Below, in pieces: positions 44,779-53,929 of a stretch of 64,000 bases of DNA. The notes beneath the pieces were generated by a model. It was not told where the DNA came from, did not search any database, and saw only the letters and a list, made by a program, of their open reading frames with translations. The position numbers and the translations under genes were made by a program. The DNA is from Aeoliella mucimassa (lineage in GTDB: Bacteria; Planctomycetota; Planctomycetia; Pirellulales; Lacipirellulaceae): contig NZ_CP036278.1 in assembly GCF_007748035.1 (NCBI RefSeq), forward strand, positions 62,001-126,000, read 5' to 3'. The number at the start of each line of letters is the position of its first letter. The first letter of the stretch is position 1.

Positions 44779-45375
44779 CTACGGTGATGTGACAGTCGAA
44801 TCGCTATGACATTCCGCGAAACTCAAAGGCTGCACCTTCGCATCGGGGAACTCCTTCAGCAGTTCCGCGTAGATCGGCACCTCGCGCAGGAGTTTATTGA
44901 GTTTCTTTTGTTGTCGAAGCGAGACGATCTTAGCACTCGCATTCCCAGAGACTCGCAGCGGGAGTTCGATGGAAGTCTCGCGCCCGTGTTCTTCCCGAGG
45001 CCGGGAGCGAAATGCTGAAAAGAGGAGCCCAATCCACCCGATAACAAGAATGAACAGAATGTCGGTAGCGGAGGTGTCGTTATCGCCGCCGCGTACCCAG
45101 GAGCGTTCGCACTGCACATGAAAATAGACCGTGCAATTCGCTGGGCGGTGGGAGTAGGGGCAAATTTCTCCGTTCGGTAGCTCGCCGCTTTGGATCATCG
45201 CTCGGATGCGCTCGACCGTGTTCAGCGGAATCGCACTCTGCCCGGCCGACTTCCTGAGCACCGAAAGCGTCGGCACGTCGACTGTATCGCCACGCCGGCA
45301 GGGGAGCGTCGAACCGGCTTGGGTAGCGGAAACCTCAAGCTGGGCTCCACACTCGCAAGTTACCGAGTATCTCAT
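44779..45375 (-). CDS. Membrane protein with N-terminal zinc-ribbon-like start
   Basis: This 198-residue protein begins MRYSVTCECGAQLEVSATQA with C-x-C and a further Cys, a pattern often seen at the start of planctomycete zinc-ribbon proteins, though the second knuckle is incomplete. Residues 60-90 contain CPYSHRPANC and a later C. A single membrane helix lies at about 103-125 (ATDILFILVIGWIGLLFSAF). A charged C-terminal part (RQQKKLNKLLREVPIYAELL) follows. Function unknown. Confidence 0.65.
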   Translation of the reverse strand: MRYSVTCECGAQLEVSATQAGSTLPCRRGDTVDVPTLSVLRKSAGQSAIPLNTVERIRAMIQSGELPNGEICPYSHRPANCTVYFHVQCERSWVRGGDNDTSATDILFILVIGWIGLLFSAFRSRPREEHGRETSIELPLRVSGNASAKIVSLRQQKKLNKLLREVPIYAELLKEFPDAKVQPLSFAECHSDSTVTSP

Positions 45376-45663
45376 GGCCGGCGACGACTCCAGTGGCTAC
45401 AAATGACCGCACGACGCGCGATCTGCGGGATTCTCGAGGGGCGGATATCTTGCAGCAATCGCTCAATATCGGGTGCTTGCACGCGGTAATCCAGTTTGTG
45501 CATGCAGTATCTCTATTTAGTGATGATTCATGGTTGGATCCCCGCTCGCAGTGCGATTCTGCGTAGTCAAGCATCGACGAAATTGGCGTTCAGCAGTGAA
45601 CGTGCTTTCATGTATTTGCGTGGAGGTTATCAATCGTCGTTAGGCGCATCGCGGCTTTGCTGC

Positions 45664-46827
45664 TAGTACGTCTTTCCTGAAATCCATTCCGCTGCTATAT
45701 GCTGCGGAATGAAAAAGCACATTGTTTGCCTGGACCACCAGGCCCGTGGAGGTTTGGAGCAGCTAGCACGCTCAGGCGCCCGCGCGGCGCAAGTGGTGCG
45801 TCGCTGCCAGATATTATTGAAATCGGACTCGGGATGCACCGACGAAGAGATCGCCGAGCATGTGGGCTGCACGACGCGCAACGTCCGAGCCGTCCGAAAG
45901 CGGTTCTGCGAAGAGGGCGTCCAGCGGGCGGTGTACGATGCGCCTCGCTCGGGCCGCCCCCCAGAGTTCACCAAGCGGCAGCAGCAACAGGTAATCGCCC
46001 TGGCGTGCAGCGAGCCGCCCGAGGGACGGGCTCGCTGGACGCTGGAATTGTTGTGCGAGCACGCGGTGAAGGAAGGCTTCGTCGATTCGCTCAGCGTGAC
46101 GGAGGTCTCGCTGTGGCTCAAGGAACACGACCTGAAGCCGTGGCGAAAAAAACTTGGTGCGTGCCCAAGCTGAACGACGAGTTCTGTGAGCGGATGGAGG
46201 ACGTCCTCGAGCAGTACGAGAAGCCGCTCGACCCGAACGAGCCGGTCGTCTGCCTCGACGAGCAGCCCTATCAGAGGGTCGACGACGCGCGGCCGCCCGA
46301 GCCCGCGGCACCCGGCAAGATCGCGAAGCAGGACTACGAGTACCGCCGCTGCGGAACCTGCAGCGTGTTCGTGGCGGTCGAGCCGAAGGCGGGCAAGCGA
46401 TTCGTTCAGGCCAAGCGTCACCGCAAGCGAGCCGACTTCGCCCGGTTCGTCCGCGACCTCTTGAAGCGCTATCCCGACGCAGAGCGGGTTCATCTGGTGA
46501 TGGACAACCTCAACACGCACAACGAGAAGTCGTTGATCGAAACCTTTGGCGAGGAGGCGGCTCGGCCAATGCTGGAGCGGATTGTGTGGCATTTTACCCC
46601 CAAGCATGCCAGTTGGCTCAACATGGCCGAGATCGAAATCTCGGCCATACAGCGACAATGCCTGGGACGTCGGTTGGCTTCGCTCGACAAGGTTCAAAGC
46701 GAACTCTCCCACTGTTCACGCGACCGCAATCGGAAGAAAATCAAAATCAATTGGACCTTCCATCGAAAAGACGCCAAACGCGTCTTCCCTGAACTCTATA
46801 GGAAATGACTTCCGGGACGACGTACTA
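45664..46827 (+). mobile_element. IS630-family element
   Basis: The element is flanked by TA on each side, and its ends GTACGTC and GACGTAC begin imperfect terminal repeats that match at about 20 of 27 positions. It carries one transposase split by a frameshift site. It lies just upstream of the betaine operon. Confidence 0.8.
45709..46808 (+). CDS. IS630-family transposase with -1 frameshift
   Basis: The first frame (45709-46173, 154 residues) holds the HTH part (CTDEEIAEHVGCTTRNVRAV). The second part, in the -1 frame to the TGA at 46806-46808, has the DDE domain: VVCLDEQPY, HLVMDNLNTHNEKS and SWLNMAEIEIS. A run of seven A (46146-46152, phase A-AAA-AAA) lies where the frames overlap; slipping back by one base gives WRKK-TWCVPKLN and a fused protein of about 366 residues. 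This is the known form of programmed frameshifting in such elements; a plain mutation is the alternative. Confidence 0.85.
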
Positions 46828-46873
46828 GAATCGTACCTGTTCACTGTCGAATGATTCGGTACGCCAGCAGATT

Positions 46874-47761
46874 GTGGTCTGGCGCCTAGATAAAAGGAGG
46901 CTCGTCATCCGCGAAAAACCATTAGCAGCACCACGTAAACAGGAATTCGGTGACAATCCAGTAGAAACTCGGTTGTCCGAAAATTACAAAAACGAGTACG
47001 TCAAGGGGTTCGTCGAAAAGTGGGACGAATTGATCGACTGGGAAAGTCGAGCCAAGACCGAAGGTGATTTCTTTATCGAGCAGCTTCGCGAACGCGGAGC
47101 CAAAAAAGTGCTTGATGTTGCGACCGGAACGGGGTTTCACTCCGTGCGTTTGCTCGAAGCAGGCTTCGAGGTCGTAAGTGCCGACGGTAGCCCTGAAATG
47201 CTTGCCAAAGCGTTTGACAACGGCAAGCAGTACGGTCACATTCTCCGCACCGTGCAAGCCGATTGGCGTTGGCTCAATCGCGACGTGCATGGCACGTACG
47301 ATGCCATCATCTGCCTTGGCAACTCGTTCACGCACCTTTTCAACGAGCGCGACCGCCGCAAAGCGTTGGCCGAATACTATGCCATGCTCGAGCACGATGG
47401 CGTGCTGATCATCGATCAACGCAATTACGATGGCATTCTCGACGATGGGTTTAATAGCAAGCACACCTATTACTACTGCGGCGATCAGGTGTCGGCCGAG
47501 CCAGAGCATGTAGACGATGGGCTCGCCCGCTTCCGCTACAGTTTCCCCGACGAGTCGGTGTACCACCTCAACATGTTCCCGCTCCGGCGGAAGTACCTGC
47601 GTCGACTGATGCATGAAGTTGGTTTCCAGAAGATCGACACCTACGGTGATTTTCAGGAGACGTACCGGGAAGACGATCCCGACTTCTTTATTCACGTTGC
47701 CGAGAAAATCTATCGCGTTGACGACAAAGTGGAAGAAGATGCCGAGGTGGTAAGCAAATGA
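46874..47761 (+). CDS. Glycine/sarcosine N-methyltransferase (GSMT)
   Basis: The enzyme methylates glycine to sarcosine and dimethylglycine with SAM, the first steps to glycine betaine. The SAM motif is VLDVATGTGFHSVRLLEAGF and the family blocks HILRTVQADWRWLNRD, LGNSFTHLFNERDRR and DQRNYDGILDDG are all present. The start is odd. The only standard start is the GTG at 46874, with no ribosome site and eleven extra codons. AAAAGGAGG at 46892-46900 is correctly spaced from an in-frame ATC at 46907, close to where the family usually begins. It overlaps the next gene by ATGA. Confidence 0.92.
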   Translation: MVWRLDKRRLVIREKPLAAPRKQEFGDNPVETRLSENYKNEYVKGFVEKWDELIDWESRAKTEGDFFIEQLRERGAKKVLDVATGTGFHSVRLLEAGFEVVSADGSPEMLAKAFDNGKQYGHILRTVQADWRWLNRDVHGTYDAIICLGNSFTHLFNERDRRKALAEYYAMLEHDGVLIIDQRNYDGILDDGFNSKHTYYYCGDQVSAEPEHVDDGLARFRYSFPDESVYHLNMFPLRRKYLRRLMHEVGFQKIDTYGDFQETYREDDPDFFIHVAEKIYRVDDKVEEDAEVVSK

Positions 47762-48591
47762 GTAGCTCACAAAATCAGGCCGTAACGGTCGCTCGCGACT
47801 ATTACAACAGTGACGATGCCGATGCGTTTTACGCGTTGGTCTGGGGCGGCGAAGACATTCACATCGGGCTCTATGAATCGGAAAACGATTCCATTTCCGA
47901 TGCAAGTCACCGCACGGTGCGGAGCATGGCCGAGCGACTCGGGCCGCTTACAGAGGAAACCTGTTTTCTCGATATCGGTTCTGGGTTCGGTGGTGCGGTG
48001 CGCCATATGGCCCGTGAATATGGCTGTCGCGCGACGGCCCTGAATCTCAGTGAAGTCGAGAACCAGCGGAATCGAAAGGTCAACGAAAAGCAAGGACTTG
48101 CGGATCGCATCGAGGTGGTCGATGGCAATTTTGAGGAACTGCCATTCGAGGATGCAGCGTTCGACGTGGTCTGGTCGCAAGATGCGTTCTTGCATAGCAA
48201 TCGCCGTGATCGTGTGATTGCCGAGGCCGCCCGCGTGCTTAAGCCAGGTGGACAGCTCGTGTTTACCGACCCGATGCAAGCCGACGATTGCCCCGCAGGG
48301 TCGCTGCAACCGATTCTTGATCGATTGCATCTGACCTCGCTGGCATCTCCGTCGTTCTATCGTAGCGCGGCCAAAGAAGCAGGGCTTACGGAAGTTGGTT
48401 TCGAAGATCTTACGCACCAACTGGTAAATCATTACGCGAGCGTGCTGGCGACAACCGAAGCGAACGAGTCGCAACTCACCGAGCAAATCAGTGCCGATTA
48501 TCTCGAGCGCATGAAGGCTGGCCTAAGACACTGGGTCGAAGGTGGCCGCGCGGGATTGCTTGCCTGGGGGGTGTTCCATTTCCGCCGTTGA
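47758..48591 (+). CDS. Sarcosine/dimethylglycine N-methyltransferase (SDMT)
   Basis: This 277-residue SAM-dependent methyltransferase has CFLDIGSGFGGAVRHMAREY (motif I) and NFEELPFEDAAFDVVWSQDA (post-I and motif II). The N-terminus VARDYYNSDDADAFYALVWG and GEDIHIGLYE are typical of SDMT. It makes betaine from sarcosine and dimethylglycine after GSMT. The ATG overlaps the GSMT stop (ATGA), so the two enzymes should be made in fixed ratio. The transporter gene begins 20 bases downstream. Confidence 0.93.
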   Translation: MSSSQNQAVTVARDYYNSDDADAFYALVWGGEDIHIGLYESENDSISDASHRTVRSMAERLGPLTEETCFLDIGSGFGGAVRHMAREYGCRATALNLSEVENQRNRKVNEKQGLADRIEVVDGNFEELPFEDAAFDVVWSQDAFLHSNRRDRVIAEAARVLKPGGQLVFTDPMQADDCPAGSLQPILDRLHLTSLASPSFYRSAAKEAGLTEVGFEDLTHQLVNHYASVLATTEANESQLTEQISADYLERMKAGLRHWVEGGRAGLLAWGVFHFRR

Positions 48592-48610
48592 CACTCAGCC
48601 CGACGAGCCC

Positions 48611-50500
48611 GTGAATCAATCCGACGCCCGTGTGGCAACTGTCAGTTACCGCTTAGGGCGGGTTGATTTCGATGCTCACCCGGTGGTGTTCCCAACCGCT
48701 GCTGCGTTGCTGCTGATTTTCGTTGCAGCAGTGGCCGCTTGGCCAGGGCGCGCGCTATTGTTGTTCGACCGCTTGCAGAGCGGAATCGCGAGCAATTTTG
48801 CCTGGCTCTACATTGCCTCGATGACCGGTTTTCTGGTGTTTGCGGTCTACCTCTGTTTCAGTCGACATGGAAATATCAGACTAGGGCCCGACGATTCGCG
48901 TCCTGAGTTTCCCCGCGCAACCTGGTTCGCCATGTTGTTTAGCGCTGGGATGGGAATCGGCATGCTCTTCTTCGGCGTCGCCGAGCCGATGTGGCACTAC
49001 CTGGCTCCGCCCGCGGGCGAAGCTGGTACGTTGGATGCCGCTCGCGAGGCGATGGGGATCACGCTGTTCCATTGGTGCTTGCACCCGTGGGCGCTCTACG
49101 CATTGGTGGCTTTGGCGCTAGCCTACTTTGGCTATCGCAAGAACTTGCCGCTCAGCTTTCGTTCGGCTTTCTACCCATTGATCGGAGATCGCATACACGG
49201 CCCCATCGGCAATTTCATCGACGTGCTCGCGGTGCTTGCCACTTTGTTCGGACTGGCGACTTCGCTGGGGTTGGGAGCCAAGCAAGTGAATGCAGGGCTG
49301 AACTACGTGTTCGGCTTGCCTCAAGGCGTGGGAGTTCAGATTGTGCTGATTGCCGTGATCACTACCATGGCGGTCGCGTCGCTGGTGTCGGGATTGGATG
49401 TCGGAATTCGTCGTTTGAGCGAGTTCAACATGGTGATCGCCGGCGGGCTGCTGATATTCTTGTTCGTCGCGGGCCCCACGATCTTTCTGCTCGATAGTCT
49501 CGTTGCCAACGTAGGTACCTATTTTCAACAGTTGCCGCGCAATTCGTTTCGCACCGGGGGGTACGACAACCAGTCGAACACCGCCTGGCTCAGCGCGTGG
49601 ACGGTATTCTATTGGGGATGGTGGATCTCCTGGTCGCCATTCGTCGGCATGTTTATCGCCCGTATCTCCAAAGGCCGTACCATACGCGAGTTCATCCTCG
49701 GTGTATTGCTGGTTCCCTCGGCGGTTGCGGCCATCTGGATGACAGGTTTCGGCGGTGCAGCGCTGCATCAGGAGATTTACGATCGCGTCAGCAATACTCC
49801 CACCGTAGCTGAGAAGTACGAGCCGAACGAATACGTCGTGCAAACACTTGATGATGCAACGGGCCTTCCCCTCACTGCCGACGAGCAATGGCTGGTTGGT
49901 CCGAACGCCCGAAATATTGCCACGCCGATCGGGGTGCTTTTGCATGCGACCGACGAAGGGTTCGAGACCAAAAGTGGCATCCCCGTCGAGTACGACCGCG
50001 GCGTGTTGGTGCAAGCGGACGATGGGGTTCCGATTCGACCGACCGACGAGGATCGGCTGGTCGGTGCGTATGCGTCGGAGACCAAAGAGCTAACGCTTGG
50101 CGGCTACCTGACGGAGCCAGTACTCTCGGACGATGCTACGAAGCGCCGCGATACCACTGCGACTGCCTTGTTTGTGATGTTGGACGCCTATCCTTTCTCG
50201 GCAGTTACTGCGCTGTTGGGGACGTTGAGCGTGATCTTGTTCTTCGTTACCTCGTCCGACTCCGCGTCGATGGTTGCCGACATCATCGCCTCGGGCGGCA
50301 AGGAAGACCCTGCCTTGGGAACGCGTTTGTTCTGGGGGATTCTCGAAGGAGTGCTGGCCGCGGTGTTGCTCGTGGCCGGCGGGCTTAAGGCCTTGCAGAC
50401 CGGTTCGATCGTGATTGGCCTACCATTCTGCGTACTGATCATCATCATGTGTTTCGGGCTACTCAAGTCGTTGCAAGCGGAGCCTTCGGCTGCTCGTTGA
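48611..50500 (+). CDS. BCCT-family betaine/choline transporter with an inserted loop
   Basis: This 629-residue transporter has the BCCT blocks GIGMLFFGVAEPMWHY, FHWCLHPWALYALVALALAY, WWISWSPFVGMFIARISKGR and VTSSDSASMVAD. It takes up betaine with a coupling ion for osmoprotection. It is in line with the two betaine synthesis genes, so the cell makes and imports the solute under one control. The start is uncertain: GTG at 48611 gives MNQSD; a GTG further up is inside SDMT. Between the blocks near residues 385 and 512 lies an extra ~100 residues (HQEIYDRVSNTPTVAEKYE...KRRDTTATAL) in the outer loop before the last-but-few helices. Confidence 0.9.
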   Translation: MNQSDARVATVSYRLGRVDFDAHPVVFPTAAALLLIFVAAVAAWPGRALLLFDRLQSGIASNFAWLYIASMTGFLVFAVYLCFSRHGNIRLGPDDSRPEFPRATWFAMLFSAGMGIGMLFFGVAEPMWHYLAPPAGEAGTLDAAREAMGITLFHWCLHPWALYALVALALAYFGYRKNLPLSFRSAFYPLIGDRIHGPIGNFIDVLAVLATLFGLATSLGLGAKQVNAGLNYVFGLPQGVGVQIVLIAVITTMAVASLVSGLDVGIRRLSEFNMVIAGGLLIFLFVAGPTIFLLDSLVANVGTYFQQLPRNSFRTGGYDNQSNTAWLSAWTVFYWGWWISWSPFVGMFIARISKGRTIREFILGVLLVPSAVAAIWMTGFGGAALHQEIYDRVSNTPTVAEKYEPNEYVVQTLDDATGLPLTADEQWLVGPNARNIATPIGVLLHATDEGFETKSGIPVEYDRGVLVQADDGVPIRPTDEDRLVGAYASETKELTLGGYLTEPVLSDDATKRRDTTATALFVMLDAYPFSAVTALLGTLSVILFFVTSSDSASMVADIIASGGKEDPALGTRLFWGILEGVLAAVLLVAGGLKALQTGSIVIGLPFCVLIIIMCFGLLKSLQAEPSAAR

Positions 50501-50528
50501 TGAATCGCGGTTGCTATTCCTTTCCGCT

Positions 50529-51083
50529 TCACACCAAAAACATCGCCAACAGCGGTACGATCAGTCCCGCGGCGACGAGCCATTTGCCGCGGCCGGCCAG
50601 GCCGTTGCGGCCGCGGACGACGATCATCCCCGTCACTGCGATCAGCACCAGGCAGATCGCGAAGACATCGGAAAACACCTTCCACCATTTCGCCGGGTTC
50701 AGGTGTAACCGGTTCAGGTAGTACAACACCGGGCGGCGGCCGATCGTTTCGTGGTGGGTCGATCCATTCGCGAGATTCACCACCATGTCGCCATTAGTCA
50801 GGTAGATTTTCATCCGCTGCGACGAGATGAAATCGTGGCTGCGATAGTTCCCCTCTTCGCCAACCTCGGCCAGGCAACGACGCACTTGCTGTGTGGTCAC
50901 TTGCGTCGCTTCGTTCGGCAGTTCGAGCGTAAGGTCGCGACTCGCAACGACGAAGTTCGGGTTCCAGTCGCCCGCGTGATTCATTGCTAAGCCCGACACC
51001 GCGTACAGCACGACGACGCCGGTAAAGAAGTAGCCCAGGTCGCGATGCAGGAACAACGCCCACGCACGCCATTTGACTTTCAT
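50529..51083 (-). CDS. PepSY-associated membrane protein
   Basis: This 184-residue protein has an N-terminal helix (LHRDLGYFFTGVVVLYAVSG, about 12-34), an outer domain of about 95 residues, and two C-terminal helices (about 137-156 and 163-183), the layout of PepSY_TM proteins. HRDLGY followed by a glycine-rich helix and the LHLNPAKWWKV segment are typical. Family members are linked with iron or siderophore reduction. It follows a CbiX-like lipoprotein by 12 bases in one operon, with a Fur-like site ahead. Confidence 0.85.
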   Translation of the reverse strand: MKVKWRAWALFLHRDLGYFFTGVVVLYAVSGLAMNHAGDWNPNFVVASRDLTLELPNEATQVTTQQVRRCLAEVGEEGNYRSHDFISSQRMKIYLTNGDMVVNLANGSTHHETIGRRPVLYYLNRLHLNPAKWWKVFSDVFAICLVLIAVTGMIVVRGRNGLAGRGKWLVAAGLIVPLLAMFLV

Positions 51084-51095
51084 CGGAGGGTTCCT

Positions 51096-52067
51096 TTACT
51101 CGCTGGCAGGGGATTCGGTCGACTCGGATTGCAACTTGCGGGCGATGGTCACGATCCACTCATTCAGGTTTTTATCGGGCAGGATGGCATCGCCGGCGTA
51201 GGCCACGCGCTCGGGCGCGGACGACTCGGCCACCGCGCCGCCGATGATGCGTCCTTGGAACCCTTCGTCGCGGGCGACCAGCACCGGGATCACAATCACT
51301 CGTTCGCGGCGTGTGAGCAGGTCGTCGATCGCTTGCTTCGTGGGATCGCCCGAGTAGTGAGCGATGTGCCCACACCAGGTGTGGACCACTTCGGCCGCGC
51401 CGGTGGTCTGCTGCACCACTTCGTCGGTGTGGGCGAAGAAGGCTTCCCACTCTTCGTTAAACGGTTCGCTACCGTAGGCGACGAGCACCACACCTTCTTC
51501 GGCCGGCGACTTGCTGAGCTCAGCGAACCGCCGTGGCAGGTTCTTTTCGAGCAACTGCGAGAAGTCGAGCAGCGGGGCGAGGGTGACGGTTGCTTGTGGG
51601 GTGTAGCGTTCGATCCCTTCGGACTCGAGCGTGAGCAGCGACTTCGCGTCTTCCTTCAAGCCGACGATGGTGGGGATGTCGTCGAACGAATGCGAGCTGA
51701 CCGTCAGCAGGATGGGGATGAGGATCACGCGGGTGTAACCTTCGGCGTCGAACTCTTTCAGTCGGGTGGCGATCGAGGGCTCGGTGTACTCCATGAAGGC
51801 CGACTTCACTCCGTCGATGCCCTCGGTCGCCACGAGTTCGGTTTGTACTTCGTCGCCCAGCTGCGTGAGCATCGTTCTCCATTGCTCCGAGTGCGATCCA
51901 TGACTCACGAGCAGAATACCGGTTTTCGCCGGCCCGGCCGGGTGGGGGTCGGCTACCGGGAGCGAGGACTCGGAGGGGGTCGTCTGTTGGCATCCAGCCG
52001 CCAGAAACAGGGCGATCAGGCCAAGGGTGCTCAGGAGTGAGAGCCTTGGCCGACGATAGCGGTTCAT
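51096..52067 (-). CDS. CbiX/CbiK-like chelatase domain lipoprotein
   Basis: This 323-residue protein starts with a lipoprotein signal ending LFLAAGC. Two halves resemble the chelatase fold: ILLVSHGSHSEQW and VVLVAYGSEPFNEEWEAFF each carry the H/Y-G-S phosphate or metal-side loop, and YTRVILIPILLTVSSHSFDD has a histidine suited to metal binding, as does HTWCGHIAHYSGDPTKQ in the second half. Cytoplasmic CbiX inserts cobalt or iron into sirohydrochlorin. An exported, lipid-anchored form probably binds or loads metal or heme outside the cytoplasm. It is paired with the PepSY protein. Confidence 0.8.
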   Translation of the reverse strand: MNRYRRPRLSLLSTLGLIALFLAAGCQQTTPSESSLPVADPHPAGPAKTGILLVSHGSHSEQWRTMLTQLGDEVQTELVATEGIDGVKSAFMEYTEPSIATRLKEFDAEGYTRVILIPILLTVSSHSFDDIPTIVGLKEDAKSLLTLESEGIERYTPQATVTLAPLLDFSQLLEKNLPRRFAELSKSPAEEGVVLVAYGSEPFNEEWEAFFAHTDEVVQQTTGAAEVVHTWCGHIAHYSGDPTKQAIDDLLTRRERVIVIPVLVARDEGFQGRIIGGAVAESSAPERVAYAGDAILPDKNLNEWIVTIARKLQSESTESPASE

Positions 52068-52161
52068 CTTAAGTGCCTACTGCATAAGGAGTTACCCGTC
52101 GCAGTGAAGTTCCGCACTGCGGCGGTCGCGAAAAAAGAAAGTTTGAGCAGCGTTTATTCTA

Positions 52162-52184
52162 TTGATACTGAGACTAAGTCGCAA
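52162..52184. promoter_or_regulatory. Fur-box-like site
   Basis: The minus strand reads TTGCGACTTAGTCTCA and then GTATCAA, with GACT-T-AGTC as the core of an imperfect palindrome (TGAGACT / AGTCGCA), as seen in many iron-repressed promoters. It lies about 95 bases upstream of the CbiX-like gene. Confidence 0.5.
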
Positions 52185-52261
52185 GACAGGGTTGGCACCT
52201 GCAGTAGGCGGGCAGGTGCGGGGGAGTGGGGTACGCGGGGAATTCGGCAGCTCGAGAGTGA

Positions 52262-53929
52262 CTAGTCGCCAGGCACCACCAGCGGCACCTGGTCGCCGGC
52301 GGAGAGTTCCAGCGGCTTGTCGAGCGTTACCACGTTCCCGTCGAGGTACGCCTGACCGGTGACCGATACGGTCATCGTTCCGCTGGCGAGGGTCGGCAAC
52401 GGGGCGTTGGTTTCGGCGAGCCAGTTGAGCAGCATGTCGCCGAGGCGTTGCACCTGTTCGGGGCGCGACTTGGCCAGGTTGTGTTGCTCGCCGATATCGC
52501 TCTTTAGGTTGTAAAGTTCGTACGTTTGATCTTCGTAGCTGTAGATCAGCTTCCAATCGCCAGCCCGCACGACCGACTGCGGGTGTTGGTCGCGGCCGCC
52601 GCCGATCAGGTAGGCGGGCAGGTGCCAGTAGAGGGCCTCACGAGCGAGTTCATGGGATGGATCGGCCAGCATCGCCGACAGGTCGGCTCCATCGAGTTGC
52701 GTGTTGTTCGGCAGGTCGACGCCGGCCAGTTTCGAGAACGTGGGGTAGAAGTCGATGCCGTAAACGGGAGTCGAGTTCACGATGCCCGGCGCTACGAGTT
52801 TGGGGTTCGCACTCCAAGCAACCAGCGGTACGCGAATGCCACCTTCGTCGAGTTCGCCCTTCTCTCCTTTCAACGGACCATTGTTCGATTGCTGAAGCTT
52901 GCCGCCATTGTCGGAGTAGAACAGTAGCAGCGTGTTGTCGGCTAGCTTTTGGCCTGGATTCCGCGGGTCGTCGGTTGTCTTCAAGTAGGCGACAAGGCGG
53001 GCGACGTTTTGATCGAGCCCTTCGATGAGCGCGGCAAACGAAGCGTTGCTGTCGTGCTCGCCGGGAGTCTTGCTCAGATACTTCTTCAGCAGGTCGGGGC
53101 GGGCTTGTTTGTTGCCGATTGGCGTGTGCACCGCGTAGGGATGGAACTGCACGACAAACGGCTTCGCGGTTTGTTGCTTCATGAAGTCGATGGCCGCGTC
53201 GGTCATGGCATCCGATACGTGCTTGTTGCTACCCACGAGCGCATCGACCAGCGCGGTGTCGATTGCGGTGGAGTAAGGCTTAATGTTTTGGTCGACATAC
53301 GCCTGCGTGTAAGGTGTCGCGTACTTGTCGAGTTCGGGTTCGATATGCGGGCCAAACTGCCCGGCGCTGGATTGATACGTGGTCGGCGCGCCGAACGGTC
53401 CGCCGCCGAAGTTCTTCTCGAAGCCATGATCGCGCGTGATCGCAGCGGGCTCGGTCGCAACATGGAACTTGCCGAAGTGAGCGGTCGCGTAGCCCGCGTT
53501 GTCGCGCAGGTGCTCCGCGTAGGTATACGTGCTGGCGGGGATGGCGTCGTCGCCATCGACCCCTTGAGGTGGGCCGACGAGCAGGGCCGACTTGCCGCCG
53601 CGGTTGGTGCTACCGACCTGATACACCCGGTTGGTCGGTCGCTGGGCCCACTGCCCGCTGAGGATCGCCGCTCGGGTGGGGGCGCAGTTGGTGCCGTTGG
53701 TGTAGGCGTTGGTGAAGGCCATGCCTTCGTGGGCCAGGCGGTCGAGCGCTGGCGTTTCGTAGAAGTCGCTCGGCTGCCCCATGGTGGTGAGCGGGTTGCT
53801 AGTGTCGGCCCAGCCGAGGTCGTCGGCCATGATCAGCACGATGTTCGGTTGAGCAGCAGAGCAGGGGGCCGCCATCCAATTGCTGAGGGTAGCTAGTAGA
53901 GATAGCCAAAATAGGTAGGTCGATCGCAT
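52262..53929 (-). CDS. Exported sulfatase
   Basis: This 555-residue sulfatase has a signal peptide (about 1-26), the metal pair in PNIVLIMADDLGWADT and the formylglycine motif C82-A-P-T-R86 in NGTNCAPTRAAILSGQW; later FVQFHPYAVHTPIG and FYSDNGGKLQQSNNGPLKGE are the second metal side and substrate region. It is expected to be activated by a formylglycine-generating enzyme. It likely desulfates algal or animal glycans. The ATG at 53929 places the signal peptide at the N-terminus; a 35-codon upstream extension is not convincing. It is not in an operon. Confidence 0.92.
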   Translation of the reverse strand: MRSTYLFWLSLLATLSNWMAAPCSAAQPNIVLIMADDLGWADTSNPLTTMGQPSDFYETPALDRLAHEGMAFTNAYTNGTNCAPTRAAILSGQWAQRPTNRVYQVGSTNRGGKSALLVGPPQGVDGDDAIPASTYTYAEHLRDNAGYATAHFGKFHVATEPAAITRDHGFEKNFGGGPFGAPTTYQSSAGQFGPHIEPELDKYATPYTQAYVDQNIKPYSTAIDTALVDALVGSNKHVSDAMTDAAIDFMKQQTAKPFVVQFHPYAVHTPIGNKQARPDLLKKYLSKTPGEHDSNASFAALIEGLDQNVARLVAYLKTTDDPRNPGQKLADNTLLLFYSDNGGKLQQSNNGPLKGEKGELDEGGIRVPLVAWSANPKLVAPGIVNSTPVYGIDFYPTFSKLAGVDLPNNTQLDGADLSAMLADPSHELAREALYWHLPAYLIGGGRDQHPQSVVRAGDWKLIYSYEDQTYELYNLKSDIGEQHNLAKSRPEQVQRLGDMLLNWLAETNAPLPTLASGTMTVSVTGQAYLDGNVVTLDKPLELSAGDQVPLVVPGD

